Assembly: GCA_012064415.1 (NCBI GenBank)
Contig: SSNU01000071.1
Coordinates: 674,770-708,821 of the forward strand
DNA length: 34,052 nucleotides
Reading direction: 5' to 3'
From: Gyrodactylus bullatarudis
Taxonomy: Eukaryota > Platyhelminthes > Monogenea > Gyrodactylidea > Gyrodactylidae
In this document: piece by piece, positions 10,609 through 20,573 of the stretch
Layout of the letters: each line of letters opens with the position of its first letter
Numbering within the stretch: position 1 is the first letter of the stretch
The notes under the pieces: model-generated
What the model saw: only the letters and a program-made list of their open reading frames with translations
Told to the model about the DNA's origin: nothing
Database searches by the model: none
Program-made: the position numbers and the translations under genes

Positions 10609-11896
10609 AGGGTTAATTCCAAAAATCACCCCAAGAAAATTTTTTTTCCAAATACCACTCCGAAGTGTACTTTCTCCTTTTATAGAACCTTTGATGGAAA
10701 AAAACCTACGCGAATCTGTAGGTTTATACAAATTTTTGCTAGAGGAATAATTTTATGTTTTTCAATAAGGGTATTTGCAAAATTGGTGACTTGGACCTTT
10801 CCATTTGCAGATATGGTGACAGTGGTAGGCCAAAATACAATTTTGGTTACTTTTTACATTGGATTTGAGGAACCCTAAAATTTAATTCACTTTTGGTTCC
10901 TTTTTTTAATACAAAATTTTGAATATTACATTTATTAGGCTAGGGTGAAATTTTTAACTTCATATTAGGACCAACTTTTCTGATAGAACTATCAATGACA
11001 AGCATTATTTTGTATTGAAGCATGTGTCGAAAATTATTCTCCATTATGTCATTCGCTTCTAAAAATCCAAAATTTTTCAAATCGCCGCTCAATTTTCAAT
11101 GAATTTTTAAATCACTAAAATCCCGAATATCTGAGTCATTTATTGAGTTTCTTAATTTTTATCTTCAAAAATAGTAATCTTGTCATCAAAAGGAGCTTCA
11201 TGGTTAATTACTTAGTACTTAGGAATAAAAATACACATGAATAAACTTAAACAGCCATCAAAAAAAGATTTTACAAGATTGTGACCATAATTGCAAAATA
11301 AAAATCATTCAGTTTAGGGAGGACTAACCAATGACTGCAATTATTAAATTTGAACACAGGAAAAAGTAACCATAAATGCAATAAATGTATTCAAAATTTT
11401 GTATTAAAAAAAGGAACCAAATTAAATTTAAGGGGTCCAATGTAAAAAAAAGTAACCAAAATTGTATTTTGGCCTACCACTGTCACCATATCTGCAAATG
11501 GGAAGGTCCAAGTCACCAATTTTGCAAATACCGCTTTTCTATATCGAAATAGTGAAATAAGAAGAGTTATTAATTTCAATAAACTCCAATGCAAAAATTA
11601 ATGGATATCCTTGTAAAAATCTGAGTGCCGTAGCTAACTAGTTGGAAGTTTCTCCTGAAAAGTATGTCCCAAATGAATACAAATTTATCTCCTTGAAAGC
11701 AGCTTACTCGGTGACGTCGAAAATCTGAAGGAGTCAGAACTTGAAGGTTACAAAATAAATAAAAAACGTGGATGACCATGCACATGCTGTAAAAAATCAA
11801 GAGCTGAAATAGAGTTTAATGAAATTTAGTGTTAAATAAAATTATTTCAACGTAGTTTCTTTTGAAAATTTTGGGGTTATTTTTGAAATTAACCCT
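10609..11896. mobile_element. 1288-bp inverted-repeat DNA element with 7-bp target duplication
   Basis: The termini are AGGGTTAATTCCAAAAATCA and the complement of TATTTTTGAAATTAACCCT. ATTATAT flanks both sides exactly (10602-10608 and 11897-11903). A second inverted pair lies inside (10771-10922 and 11392-11531), strongly conserved. No transposase domain is visible, so the element looks non-autonomous. The inner arms keep the same reading frame on opposite strands, including the peptide AKLVTWTFPFADMVTVVGQN. The AGGGTTA ends and 7-9 bp duplication are loosely like hAT or MULE elements, but I cannot assign a superfamily. Confidence 0.7.
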
Positions 11897-12335
11897 ATTA
11901 TATGACTTCAAAAATTCCTTTAAATTTTTTTGTGATTGTTATGAGTAGATTCAGTATTTTTGTATATTAAAATATCATATCAAAATAGATTTTAAAATAT
12001 TGGGTTATTTAGGGAAATAATAGTGGTTGACAGGGGTATTTTGAAAAATGCCGGGACACACTGGAATATTTTTGAAAAATGCCATGAAAATTTTCAATTT
12101 TTTCAAATTCTCTATCTTGATGTAAGTTTGCTTAGTTTTTGTCTTGATATCCAAGATTCATGTATAACTATAATTAATTTCATTTTAATCAGTTTTCCAC
12201 TGTACATGTATGAAATTTCAACGTTGTTCTTTTTCAGAATGCCTTTAAAAGAGTTGCCAAGATTCTTCAATTCAAGGGATTACGAAAAAAACATAAGAAA
12301 AATGTAAATGGATCCAAATTTATTCAACGAATTTT

Positions 12336-12930
12336 TCACAAAATTTTTTCTGCCTCAGATCTGAATCTCATTTTCTTTGGCCGTCCTCGCTGAGAGATCT
12401 TGTCTCGGAATTCCGTTATGCTCGCCGAATTCACACGAGCATTTATTGTTACCAATGTCAACGTTCCTATATACCTTATTCGAAAGGTCTTGACCAACAC
12501 GGAAATGTTTCTCGTTAACGGATGGGAAAACATCCAAGGTCCGTGCAATCCCAAGTATCTTATCAAAAATCTTTGTGAAATAATCTGTGTATGGCTCATT
12601 TTTTTGTGCATGAAGTCTTAAGCGTTGTGTGTAAATACTTCCGAGCTTGTTCACGAACTGATATAGGAAATTGAACGGGTGACAGCCTCTCATGTCTTTT
12701 AGAAAACTGTTAGTTGACTCTGCAATATTCGACGTGAGATTTCCATAGCGGCACTTAGGAAAAGCATGTTCTGCCCAATTTGAAGGATCGATTTCCTCTA
12801 AGTAATCAGCCACAGAGGAGTTTTTGAGTCGAATTTGGGCCATTAAGGTGTCGAATTCTCTTTTTTCTGTTGCCCTGGCGGTCTTGAAAAGAAATGAAAT
12901 TGACTCTCCTGTTGAAGTTCAGTTGAAATT
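12336..12930 (-). pseudogene. Mutator-like transposase, C-terminal fragment
   Basis: A 162-residue minus-strand frame (12355-12843) carries the conserved block of MULE transposases after the catalytic core: W23...FPKCRYGNLTSNIAES (about 28-43), then a SWIM-type zinc finger remnant NKCSCEFGEHNGIPRQD in which the expected second Cys/His pair is lost. Upstream, in the same frame, the sequence FKTARATEKREFDTL continues to about 12895, so the protein extends beyond the first Met. At the 3' end the frame shifts: GRPKKMRFRSEAE, a typical MULE C-terminus, lies in the next frame down to 12336. The N-terminal DDE part is cut off by the LINE. This transposase would act on the TIRs of this element and its 606-bp relative; it is not functional here. 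Confidence 0.8.
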
Positions 12931-12941
12931 CGCAGTCATCT

Positions 12942-14751
12942 AAAGGTCCCTGGTTCGTTCCCGGGTCAAGGCATCTGCTTTATTCAGACCAAGATTTCTG
13001 TATTCAAATTAACAAATTCTTTATTAACTCATTCAATCATCATGAAACCATTGATCCTATTGTAACCGACTCGCCCCCTCCCTTCATCACTCCATCCTCC
13101 TTAAACAGTATGTTTTCTAACTGTAAAAATATCAACAGACTTGATATTCACCACAATTCATTTTATTTACTATCAAATCTCTCATCCTCTTTCCTGATAT
13201 TGTTATGTAATTACCTCAATTTCTGTATATCCAAATGTTTTATTCCAAATGATTGGTTGATAGTTAAAATCACCCCCATCCCAAAAACTAAAAAATATTC
13301 GTCCCTCTATCACTTAAGGCCAATTTCATCCCTCAACATTTTCCTAACGATTTTAGATCGGTTCCTTACTGATGAGATTTCCAATAATCTACCTAAGCCG
13401 TTCCCGGACAATTCTCAACATGGTTTCCTACCAGGGAAAAACACATCTACAAATATGCTTGAATTCATGAATTATTCCTTCCCCCTATTAAAATCTGAGC
13501 ACTATATTATTATCCACTATCTAGATATTTCTAAGGCTTTTGACAAGCTAAAATTTTCCTTTATTAAACAAAAATTGATTTTTTATAAAATTGACCCCCA
13601 TATCATCAATTTAACCATGTATTTCCTGTGTAATAGATTACAGTATGTTGAATTTAATAACACCACCAGTAGTCTTGAACCCATTAATTCTGGGGTTCCT
13701 CAAGGTTCCACTATTGGTCCTCTTCTCTTCAATATTTGTTTCGCTGACATTCAGCTCCTGGAGGGTACTGAGGGTGCCCTCTTTAAATTCGCAGACGATT
13801 TGAAATTCGTCTTCAAGGTGAATAATTCCCTTGATATTATGAAAATCAACCAAAACTTCTCGCTCCTTAAAGATTCACTTGAGTCCATGGGGCTCCATAT
13901 TAATAGAGATAAAAGCAAAATAATGCTCCCATCGGGTCTCCCTGCAACCCTCCTTGAATCGCTTCTACTTCCTGGAGAAATTGTCTCCTTTACTTCTGAT
14001 CTAGGTTTCGGTATAAATCACAAGCTTAAATTAAATCCATTCTCAAATATACCTAAAATTAATTCCATGATTTTTGCTATCCTAAAATTCTCTAAATCGG
14101 TAATACTGAGAATTAAGGCCTATAAATCATTAGTGCTCCCACACTTTGATTATATTTCTCCCCTCCTTACAAATTTGACTAATGAACAATCTCGAAATAT
14201 TGAGGGTATCCAAAATAGATTTTTATACGCACTTTACCCTGACCTCAATTCCTACAATGCTCGGATCGTGGCTTCCGGTCTTAATCCTCTTTGGATTCGC
14301 CGTTTTGCCTTCATCATTAAAAAGTTCACCGAAACATCCATTAAAATCGAACGAAATTATAATTTAAGAAACATTTCTTATCAAAATAATTTCCTACTTC
14401 CCACTTATAACATCCTCCATGAAAAATACGACTTGTCTAATTGTGATAACCTTTACTCCGTAACAACTATTATGGGACATATAAGATCAAAAATTGATTA
14501 CTCTTATACGCTTCTCTATCCTGATCTTCATTAGTAATGGAAACCAGATTGATTTCGTTAAAATTTTTCAGATTTAGCAAACGCCAATTTAAAAGATTTT
14601 CATAGACAAGATTACTTTCTCAATTTTGAATATATTACAAACCACCAGATATCAGAATTTTATTATATATTGTACAAAAATTACCTTTCATTTCGATTTT
14701 TTCTATTATTATTCCTTTTTCAATAAAGAATCATTTTCTAACAAAAAAAAA
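12942..14751 (+). mobile_element. 5'-truncated CR1/jockey-type LINE nested in the MULE
   Basis: The reverse transcriptase frame is followed by about 200 bases of 3' UTR, AATAAA at 14722-14727 and a run of As at 14742-14751. The 5' junction lies near 12941, inside the MULE transposase sequence; the endonuclease domain is missing, as in a 5'-truncated insertion. I could not identify a target duplication. The exact 5' edge is uncertain by about 40 bases. Confidence 0.7.
12972..14534 (+). CDS. LINE reverse transcriptase (5'-truncated ORF2)
   Basis: This is the reverse transcriptase of a non-LTR retrotransposon, which primes cDNA synthesis on nicked chromosomal DNA. Counting from Met at 13110, motifs occur in family order: IPK...LRPISSLN (about 57-75), QHGFLPGKNTSTNML (about 108-122), LDISKAFD (box A Asp, about 138-145), NSGVPQGSTIGPLLFN (about 194-209) and the catalytic FADD (227-230), with the usual Tyr replaced by Phe. 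A C-terminal connection follows (SLVLPHFDYISPLL). No RNase H is seen. The frame is open upstream of the first ATG to 12972 or beyond (SDQDFCIQINKFF), matching the linker after the endonuclease, so Met13110 is internal. The reverse transcriptase frame has no stops, but the element lacks endonuclease and promoter. Confidence 0.85.
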   Translation, partial: HLLYSDQDFCIQINKFFINSFNHHETIDPIVTDSPPPFITPSSLNSMFSNCKNINRLDIHHNSFYLLSNLSSSFLILLCNYLNFCISKCFIPNDWLIVKITPIPKTKKYSSLYHLRPISSLNIFLTILDRFLTDEISNNLPKPFPDNSQHGFLPGKNTSTNMLEFMNYSFPLLKSEHYIIIHYLDISKAFDKLKFSFIKQKLIFYKIDPHIINLTMYFLCNRLQYVEFNNTTSSLEPINSGVPQGSTIGPLLFNICFADIQLLEGTEGALFKFADDLKFVFKVNNSLDIMKINQNFSLLKDSLESMGLHINRDKSKIMLPSGLPATLLESLLLPGEIVSFTSDLGFGINHKLKLNPFSNIPKINSMIFAILKFSKSVILRIKAYKSLVLPHFDYISPLLTNLTNEQSRNIEGIQNRFLYALYPDLNSYNARIVASGLNPLWIRRFAFIIKKFTETSIKIERNYNLRNISYQNNFLLPTYNILHEKYDLSNCDNLYSVTTIMGHIRSKIDYSYTLLYPDLH

Positions 14752-15071
14752 ATCTTTCTTGCATTTAACACTGTAGAACGAAGAAGTGGTTTTCGTAACT
14801 CTGTCTAGTGGTGAGAAGGAAGGTTTTTAGGGGGTTTGGTTGCTATAAGATTGATGGGGGATTATTTATGTAAAGAATCGTAGCCTCATAGGGATTGCTA
14901 ATACCTTGGCAACAGGATATCAAGACAAAAACTGAGCAAACTTACATCAAGATAGAGAATTTGAAAAAATTGAAAATTTTCATGGCATTTTTCAAAAATA
15001 TTCCGGTGTGTCCCATTTTTCAAAATACCCCTGTCAACCACTATTATTTCCCTAAATAACCCTCAAATATT

Positions 15072-15924
15072 ACTTAAGTTGCCCAGCTAATGATCTAATT
15101 TCGGTGATAAAAGTAATAATTTGGGGCATTGAGGATTAATTACCCCTCCGCCCACTTTTGCAAACAAGAATGAATAACCTTGGTAACAGAATGAGAAAAA
15201 TTCAAATCATTTAAAAATCAATTTAAAAATGATAAGAACCCTTTTAAGCGATTCACAAATCATCCAGTGATTCATTGTGACAATTCCATAGGAGAAAATT
15301 AAATCTATTCTATTTAAAAGGAGTATAAATATGATTTACTTTGATTGGTTTGTAAAAATTTAAAATTACTCTCAGTTTCAAGTCCATCTATAAGTTTAGC
15401 GGTAGCATGAACAAAATTACAGTAATTCCTCAATTCGAGGCAAATTTTTAGGTGAATAATTTATCTGAAGCAAAAAATTGACATTGATTTCATACCCAAG
15501 TTTTTGTCAATTTTACAAAAAAAACACTTAGACTAATTGGTTCAGGAGTGATTAAAAATCTTTGATCTCGATAAAGTTTCCAATAATTATTTTGCTGGCC
15601 AGCCCACAGGATGTATTCAGGATGTCTGATAGAAAAGAAATGTCAGCATAAATCTTTTGAGTAATTATTATTACTACATCGATTGCTCAAGAGTGAATGT
15701 CCAGGCGAGATAATTCCCCAAGGATATTTTAAATTGTTCTTTCTATGAAAAATGAAGAAAAATCTTTATCAAAAGATTTCGAATTTTAATAACTGTCAAA
15801 AATGTTTAAATTTCTTTTTGAAGTATTTTGTCATTCTTTCCTAGTTCATGTTGTAGGGCTATTCCTTCGGGATAGCTGATTTATAATCAACTCTTTTGGA
15901 AAAATTGAATAAATTTATAACTCA
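15072..15924. other. Spacer with one UUCG hairpin
   Basis: No gene is seen. Near 15859-15877 the sequence GCTATTCCTTCGGGATAGC forms a stem with one bulge capped by a C(TTCG)G tetraloop. Just before 15925 a disrupted frame (LEKLNKFITQ) may be the decayed upstream part of the LINE endonuclease. Confidence 0.4.
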
Positions 15925-16518
15925 ATGTTACCCAATTCCCTTAAACTTAAACAAATAGTTAACACCCCAACTCGCCTTAATAACATTCTTGATTTGGTCT
16001 TTACTAACTCTTTTTACACTATCGAAGTAAAACCGGTAAACTTTTCGGATCATAATCTTATTTATATTCACTCAACCCCTCTTTCACCCCAAGCAAAGTT
16101 CTACTCTAATAAAAAGAAAACTGTTGATTTCAAGAGACTTTCCTTTCTCTATTGGAGATATAAGGATTTCCTTTTTTTCAATAATGAATTCAATTCGTTC
16201 ATATTCAACTATATGATCGCTAACTCAACCCGCGAAACAATTAACTTCCGTAAAAAATTAGACTGTCTTGAGGATGTGAACCTAGTTTGTCTTGAATCAT
16301 TTGAAAATCTCATAGCCCGTGATTTGAAATTTTCTCATGGAAATGGCTGGTCCAAATTTAAGAAACTTCTCAACCTTAATCGAAATTCCTCTATAAGTAA
16401 TTTCTCTGAGCTCAATGATAAAGCTTTTTGTGAAGCTCTCAATGATCACTTTGTATCACTTTTCAATCCCTTCGAAGTTCAAATTCGAAAACTCTTCTTT
16501 ATTCGAATAATCATCTAG
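15925..16518 (+). pseudogene. LINE endonuclease C-terminal fragment with linker
   Basis: The 197-residue frame opens with the C-terminal half of an APE-type endonuclease: LKQIVNTPTRLNNILDLVFTN (about 8-28), then NFSDHNL with the catalytic SDH motif (about 39-45). A linker follows, ending in DKAFCEALNDHFVSLF (about 164-179). That last segment resembles the start of the reverse transcriptase fragment at 12972, so both pieces probably come from the same or a sister LINE family and together would cover most of an ORF2. The N-terminal endonuclease is missing upstream and the reverse transcriptase is missing downstream. It is a relic; the frame ends with low-complexity residues. Confidence 0.75.
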
Positions 16519-16949
16519 CTTAATAAGATCCCCTTTTTCTTACAGAGACCTTTTTTCTTTAAAATTTAACCTTGTATTCTATATGGACAATGGTTGAGTT
16601 GATGACTGACCTGACTGTCTAAGTTTGTGATTCATTTGTGGCAATTTAGATTTTGATCCGGAGCTATAATTTTTTCAGTGACCTGAAGCTCTTTTGATTG
16701 GGTCTGTGATTATATTGAAAACTTATATGAACTCATTTTATTATGTATATCAGATTTTATATGCTAAACTTAATCTCTTTAATAAATGTTATGATTTCAA
16801 AAAAATAAATAAATTATTGAAATTCAAAGTTAAACTTGCCATACCAGGTATATCTAGTAGACTCAGTAGAAGAAGTTTTCTAAAATGACTAAGATCCGTC
16901 TGTCCTGTTTAAGTATTTTTAACAAAATGTCTCTATTAATAAGTTATTA
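16519..16949. other. Spacer, no gene recognised
   Basis: Only short AT-rich frames are visible. Nothing can be supported. Confidence 0.4.
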
Positions 16950-17330
16950 CTAGGGTAACCAGAAAAAGGCAGTTTTTTGAATGAAAAAAGGCATATATTG
17001 GCTAAATGGCGTTAGGTCAGTTTGGATGTCTCGTCGGATACCCGCAATGATTTCTCTCGGAGTCTTCTGACTGATTTTGACGATTGCATTCAAAATCTCA
17101 CTAGCTGCTTGACTTTCGTCGCACAAAGAGGTTACTTCGTCTCGGACCTGTTTGTCTACAGCCATCACAGCACGTCTTATAATGAGAGACTTCTCGTTTT
17201 CTTCATCGACCTTATTCGTCACGAAAAAATCTTCCATTAACGTAACCCAGAACTCCACCGCTTCTAGTGTATACTTTGGAACTTGACCACCGCCGGTCCT
17301 GGCGTGGTCACCATAAAATATAACACCTTT
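16950..17330 (-). pseudogene. Retrotransposon gag-like fragment
   Basis: The minus-strand frame can be read from about 17320 through VPKYTLEAVEFWVTLMEDFF and on to 16950. The pattern W..LME..F, then a charged helix (VDEENEKSLIIRRAV), then DEVTSLCDE is like the N-terminal capsid helices of arthropod Gypsy-type gag proteins, which bind and package the element's RNA. No zinc knuckle, protease or reverse transcriptase is visible nearby and no LTR was found. The first ATG (at 17258) falls inside the conserved part, so the true N-terminus lies upstream or is lost. A degenerate domesticated gene is possible. The assignment rests on pattern only. Confidence 0.35.
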
Positions 17331-17354
17331 AAATTCCGCTAATTTTTGAATTAT

Positions 17355-17408
17355 ATCCGCTAATTTTGGAATTCGCCCTTTTTAGGTGTGATTCCAAAAT
17401 TAGCGGAT
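17355..17408. repeat. Perfect 18-bp inverted repeat
   Basis: ATCCGCTAATTTTGGAAT (17355-17372) and its exact reverse complement (17391-17408) flank an 18-base loop. Partial extra copies of CCGCTAATTTT lie just upstream at 17336-17347 and a degenerate one downstream near 17427. This may be the core of a small MITE or a strong hairpin. Confidence 0.6.
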
Positions 17409-17439
17409 AATTTATTTATTTATTTCAAAATTAGCTGAC

Positions 17440-18134
17440 TATAGAATATTAATATAAGATGATTGATCAATAGACAGATTTTAGAATGAAAATCTTTCAT
17501 TTTTCACCTATAAAAATGTAAAAAAGTAATAATGTTTTATTTTAAATTATTCCTTGTAGTTTAATTGCAAACTGATTTGTATCTAAAATAATCTAATAAT
17601 AATCTCCCAAACTAAACCCAATTTTCTAATTCTAAGACCAGATTTAGAATCAGCGTGAAATTTTGGACCAAAAACACATGGATCTTACGCAATTACCTTT
17701 TTGAAATTTTTTTGACACAGTGTAATTAATTTAAAATTTCAAACTTATCTTCGTTTTATAGAGTTATATTTAATATTTCAATCATTGCCAAAATAAAGAT
17801 TTTTTTATTTTTCTTTAGAATCTGAACAATTTATCACGATGTTTCATCTAATAATTTTTAGTACTTTTTATAAAAAAATTTAATTCCCACGATAAATCCA
17901 TGAGAATTCTTTCTCTAAAAGGAACTACTATTGAATTTTTTGTTTTAGTTTACTCCTGAACATTTTTAAAGATTAACCCATCAGTAAATTGGTACAGTTT
18001 AAAAAATCTAGAATCAATTCGGTTAATTTTTAGTTATTTAGAGTAAATTTATCTGCCGAAAAATCAAGGAATAATTAAAAACTAAATTGATATAGATGGT
18101 CTCATTAGTTTGTAGCAATGCTTGTAAGCTGAGG
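17440..18134. other. AT-rich spacer, no gene recognised
   Basis: No gene, RNA or repeat can be supported here. Confidence 0.4.
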
Positions 18135-18200
18135 TACACGATTGGACGGGGCCCGATAAAACGGATCTGGAGTCAGACGCGCTACTCAGGCATCTTAGCT
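18135..18200 (-). repeat. tRNA-Trp-like fragment, possibly SINE-derived
   Basis: On the minus strand GCGCGTCTGACTCCAGATC matches the anticodon arm region of tRNA-Trp, with CCA at the anticodon position (18168-18170). The 3' side of the arm and the T arm are not convincing, so this is not a functional tRNA. It sits in a patch clearly richer in G+C than its surroundings. A tRNA-derived SINE or tRNA pseudogene is the simplest reading. Confidence 0.3.
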
Positions 18201-18527
18201 ATTTTCCCACAGACTATCCAGCCATCATCAACCAATCTAGAGCATGCCAGAATCTAAAATCAATCGATCTCTAATCAAAAATACGGTTTATAAAAATATA
18301 AATAAAAATATACCAATACAGTTGTAGATTTTCAGGCAGCCTACACTGTAGAAATATTCTGCATGGGAAATATACTCAATCTAGGCGTAAATTATAATTT
18401 CGATAATTATCTACACAGGAATCTTCATAGAAGATGTAATTTTTAAAAAATCTATGAACTCAAGAACAATACTGTAATAATAATTTATTTAAAAATACAT
18501 ATATTTTAGGGTAATAAAAAATAATTT
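18201..18527. other. Spacer, no gene recognised
   Basis: Nothing supportable is visible. Confidence 0.4.
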
Positions 18528-18770
18528 TTTCCTGACTGTGGAGGTTCATATATAGGACGTACGATTAGGAAATTGTCAATCAGGTCAAATGATCATCTAA
18601 AGAAGGATACAGCGGTGACAATACACATCAAACAGGAAAACCATGAGGCTTCAATTTCTAATTTCTCGATTTTGTATAAAATTGCGAGTGATGACAGCAC
18701 AGATTTGTGGGTGAAGGAGAAATTATTCATCAATCAACTTGTGTGTTCAGAAAAATTACTTGTATAATCT
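18528..18770 (+). pseudogene. Penelope-like element GIY-YIG endonuclease fragment
   Basis: In frame with TTG at 18573 but starting upstream, the sequence reads DCGGSYIGRTIRKLSIRSND, then HL...IHIKQENH and DLWVKEKLFIN. This is the GIY-YIG nuclease of Penelope-like retroelements: the CG.SYIG.T.R motif, the R..DH motif, a conserved His and the late Glu in KEKLFI, all in order. The nuclease nicks the target during retrotransposition. The frame ends at a TAA (18765-18767), the usual place for these proteins. A stop lies upstream at 18522-18524 and no reverse transcriptase is present, so it is a 5'-truncated copy. It differs from the copies at 3694 and 31900, so it belongs to another Penelope lineage. 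Confidence 0.8.
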
Positions 18771-19270
18771 TAAATTACCATGGCTCTATGAGAGCTTTTT
18801 CACCTTTCTTTTTTGCTATTTATTAAAGAGTTTTGGTGTTTTTTTCAGCTCACATTATATTCTAATTTTTAACTTTCAAAATTTGTAAAATATTATGTTC
18901 AATGAATTTTTATCATTATTTATGTGTCACTACTGATGAACCATGAAGAAATGTACATTTGGTGAATAAAAACTTTTTCTTCTATAACTAAAAATATATT
19001 AAGATATTAAGCGGATTTTTGGACGTTTTTGAAAAATTATGTGAATCATATCATCGCCAAAATAAAGATGGCATAAATGAAAATTTTAATTTGTCTGATC
19101 ATTATGAAATGAAAAAGATCTCATAAAAATCTAGCCATGATTCCATGAGCTTTTTGATGTTTTTATAATGAAAAAATCCAGGAAAATATCAGATTGAAAT
19201 TTAACGCCAGAATCTACTTTGATCTAAGATGAATCTCCCCTTTTTTGAGCAATTATCAAATCAATATATT
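18771..19270. other. Region after the Penelope fragment, no gene
   Basis: This is probably element 3' UTR followed by spacer. An AATAAA lies at about 18964-18969. No motif beyond that is visible. Confidence 0.35.
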
Positions 19271-19512
19271 GCAGATGAGAATTTATGATTTTTACAAAAT
19301 TCTCAATGTTTTCATCAAGAAATTGAATTTGATGAAAACTTTTTGTAATTGAGCTCATGATGCCCACTTTAACGACAAGAAGAAAAAAACAATCTTAAGA
19401 AAATTATGGCATAGCTCGAATCTCAAGCACTATTTTTTTAAATTTGAGGTGAAAAATTTGGTTGATTTCATTGTGAGAGAGTGATCAAAAGTGGAATTTT
19501 AGGATCAGAATT
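19271..19512. repeat. Diverged foldback-family arm
   Basis: The stretch aligns with the left arm of the 1723-2455 element: GATGAGAATTTATGAT, TTTTCATCAAGAAATTGAAT, then GTGAGAGAGTGATCAAAAGT and TTTTAGGATCAGAATTAGAC. Divergence is much higher than between copies 1 and 2, so it is an old insertion. The right arm is missing. Confidence 0.6.
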
Positions 19513-19918
19513 AGACAAAAGATTGTTAAACAATGTGAAATGAACCAAGTTTTATGTAGATGCCATCCTTCTTTTCAAGAATTTAATTATTCATGCTGCA
19601 ATATTTTGAATTCACTGACCTTCTCAGTGTTTTTGGGTAGTGAGGGCTAGATTAACTAAAGCCAAACTGATTACCACCATACAAAAGGGAATTAACATCA
19701 CTCACTGATATTCCAGACTCATGGTAAAATACACTAAATATTATTATTATTGTTATAGTCAAAATGGAATCAAAAGCCTTTCTCCAGAACCTCATCCAGA
19801 AGCTTGTATCCTGAAATCTCTTGAATTTTATTTAAAAACCATAATATTCCTATTGATCTGAAAACACATCAAAATTAAATTCTTTAAGGTTTTAAGGTTT
19901 AATAAATTTCTAATGTTT
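19513..19918. other. Spacer, no gene recognised
   Basis: A short ATT-repeat microsatellite lies near 19739-19752. Nothing else can be supported. Confidence 0.4.
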
Positions 19919-20060
19919 TTTTAGATTTGGACCAATAGGTTTTTAGATAGAATTGAAGAGAGTTCAGGTTACAAGCGTCTCATCCCACTAAAGAAGGTAC
20001 TTGACTATCTCAGTACCAAAACGTCTGAATAGGGCTTTGGAAAAAGGTTGGTTAAACTGT
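19919..20060 (+). repeat. Dispersed repeat with degenerate hammerhead-like core, copy A
   Basis: The stretch matches 24926-25080 in inverted orientation. Its core (19988-20025) has the layout CTAAAGA, then stem GGTAC/GTACC around TTGACTATCTCA, then AAAA and CGTC. The sister copy has CTGAAGA and GAAA at those positions, which are the conserved boxes of hammerhead ribozymes. One extra A separates the first box from stem II, and here both boxes carry a mutation, so this copy should be inactive. Penelope-like elements are known to carry such ribozymes in their terminal repeats; a Penelope fragment lies 1.2 kb upstream. Confidence 0.5.
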
Positions 20061-20409
20061 TCAGAAAGTACAGATTGGTTGAAAAATAAATAATGAAAAG
20101 AATCATTTATTTATTTCTAATTCAATAAATGGTAGAAAAAGCTATTGACTAAGCTGAGTGATAGAACTTTATAAAGCGCTATTAATGATAAAAGCTATGG
20201 GAAACATTACAAGTCTACTCGCTATTCTTCGTTTATTTTTACTACATGAAAATAATAATTAAGGTAGAATTGACGGTTCTTTTAAATATTCAATGGTGAT
20301 AATTGGTTTCCTCGTCTAACGATGATTCTAATGAGTTCTTTCATACATTTGAAATAAATAAAATAGTACAATTCTAAAGTAGCTCTAGTCAAACCCAAAG
20401 ATCATATAT
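20061..20409. other. Spacer, no gene recognised
   Basis: No supported feature. Confidence 0.35.
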
Positions 20410-20573
20410 TTTGTTTTTTAAATTTTATTCTGAGTAGTTTATTTGATTGTAATTTAGGTTTAAGTACTCAAGTCTTTTATTATCTCTAATTCGATGCGGA
20501 GAAGTCAAATATCTTGTTTTGGAGTGTATCTAATTTATAATTTATTATTATTAATTTATTATTCTGGAAAACT
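20410..20573 (-). other. Probable 3' UTR of the NDUFS3 fragment
   Basis: On the minus strand the stop of the NDUFS3 frame is followed by AT-rich sequence with two polyadenylation-like signals, AAATAAAC near 20442 and GAATAAAATTT near 20427. An A-rich stretch (TTAAAAAACAAAA) follows within about 10 bases. This could be a real 3' UTR or the tail of a retrocopy. Confidence 0.4.

Larger units (their letters stand above)
12002..15062. mobile_element. Mutator-like DNA transposon (MULE), 3061 bp, LINE nested inside
   Basis: The left TIR (12002 to about 12150) and right TIR (about 14918-15062) are long inverted repeats beginning GGGTTATTTAGGGAAATAAT. Flanks TAAAATATT (11993-12001) and TCAAATATT (15063-15071) form a 9-bp target duplication with one mismatch. 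Long TIRs, a 9-bp duplication and an internal Mutator-like transposase fragment together identify a MULE. The internal region is broken by a plus-strand LINE between about 12941 and 14751, so the element is dead. The right TIR carries a short deletion relative to the copy at 5105-5710. Confidence 0.85.

Noticed and set aside
10582..10878. 98-codon frame as a stand-alone gene
   Set aside because: It crosses the left boundary of the 1288-bp element at 10609, so its start lies in flanking DNA. Only the arm portion is of interest and it is reported as a finding.
12400..12621. Plus-strand frame overlapping the transposase
   Set aside because: It is the antisense shadow of the MULE transposase fragment.
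12871..12973. Intron-containing tRNA suggested by GCCCTGG/TCAAGGC ends and a CCTGG-TTCGTTC-CCGGG arm
   Set aside because: The 5' part lies in the MULE transposase coding frame (KTARATEKREF) and no D arm or anticodon arm can be formed. The arm-like hairpin at 12949-12965 lies at the LINE/MULE junction and is probably coincidental.
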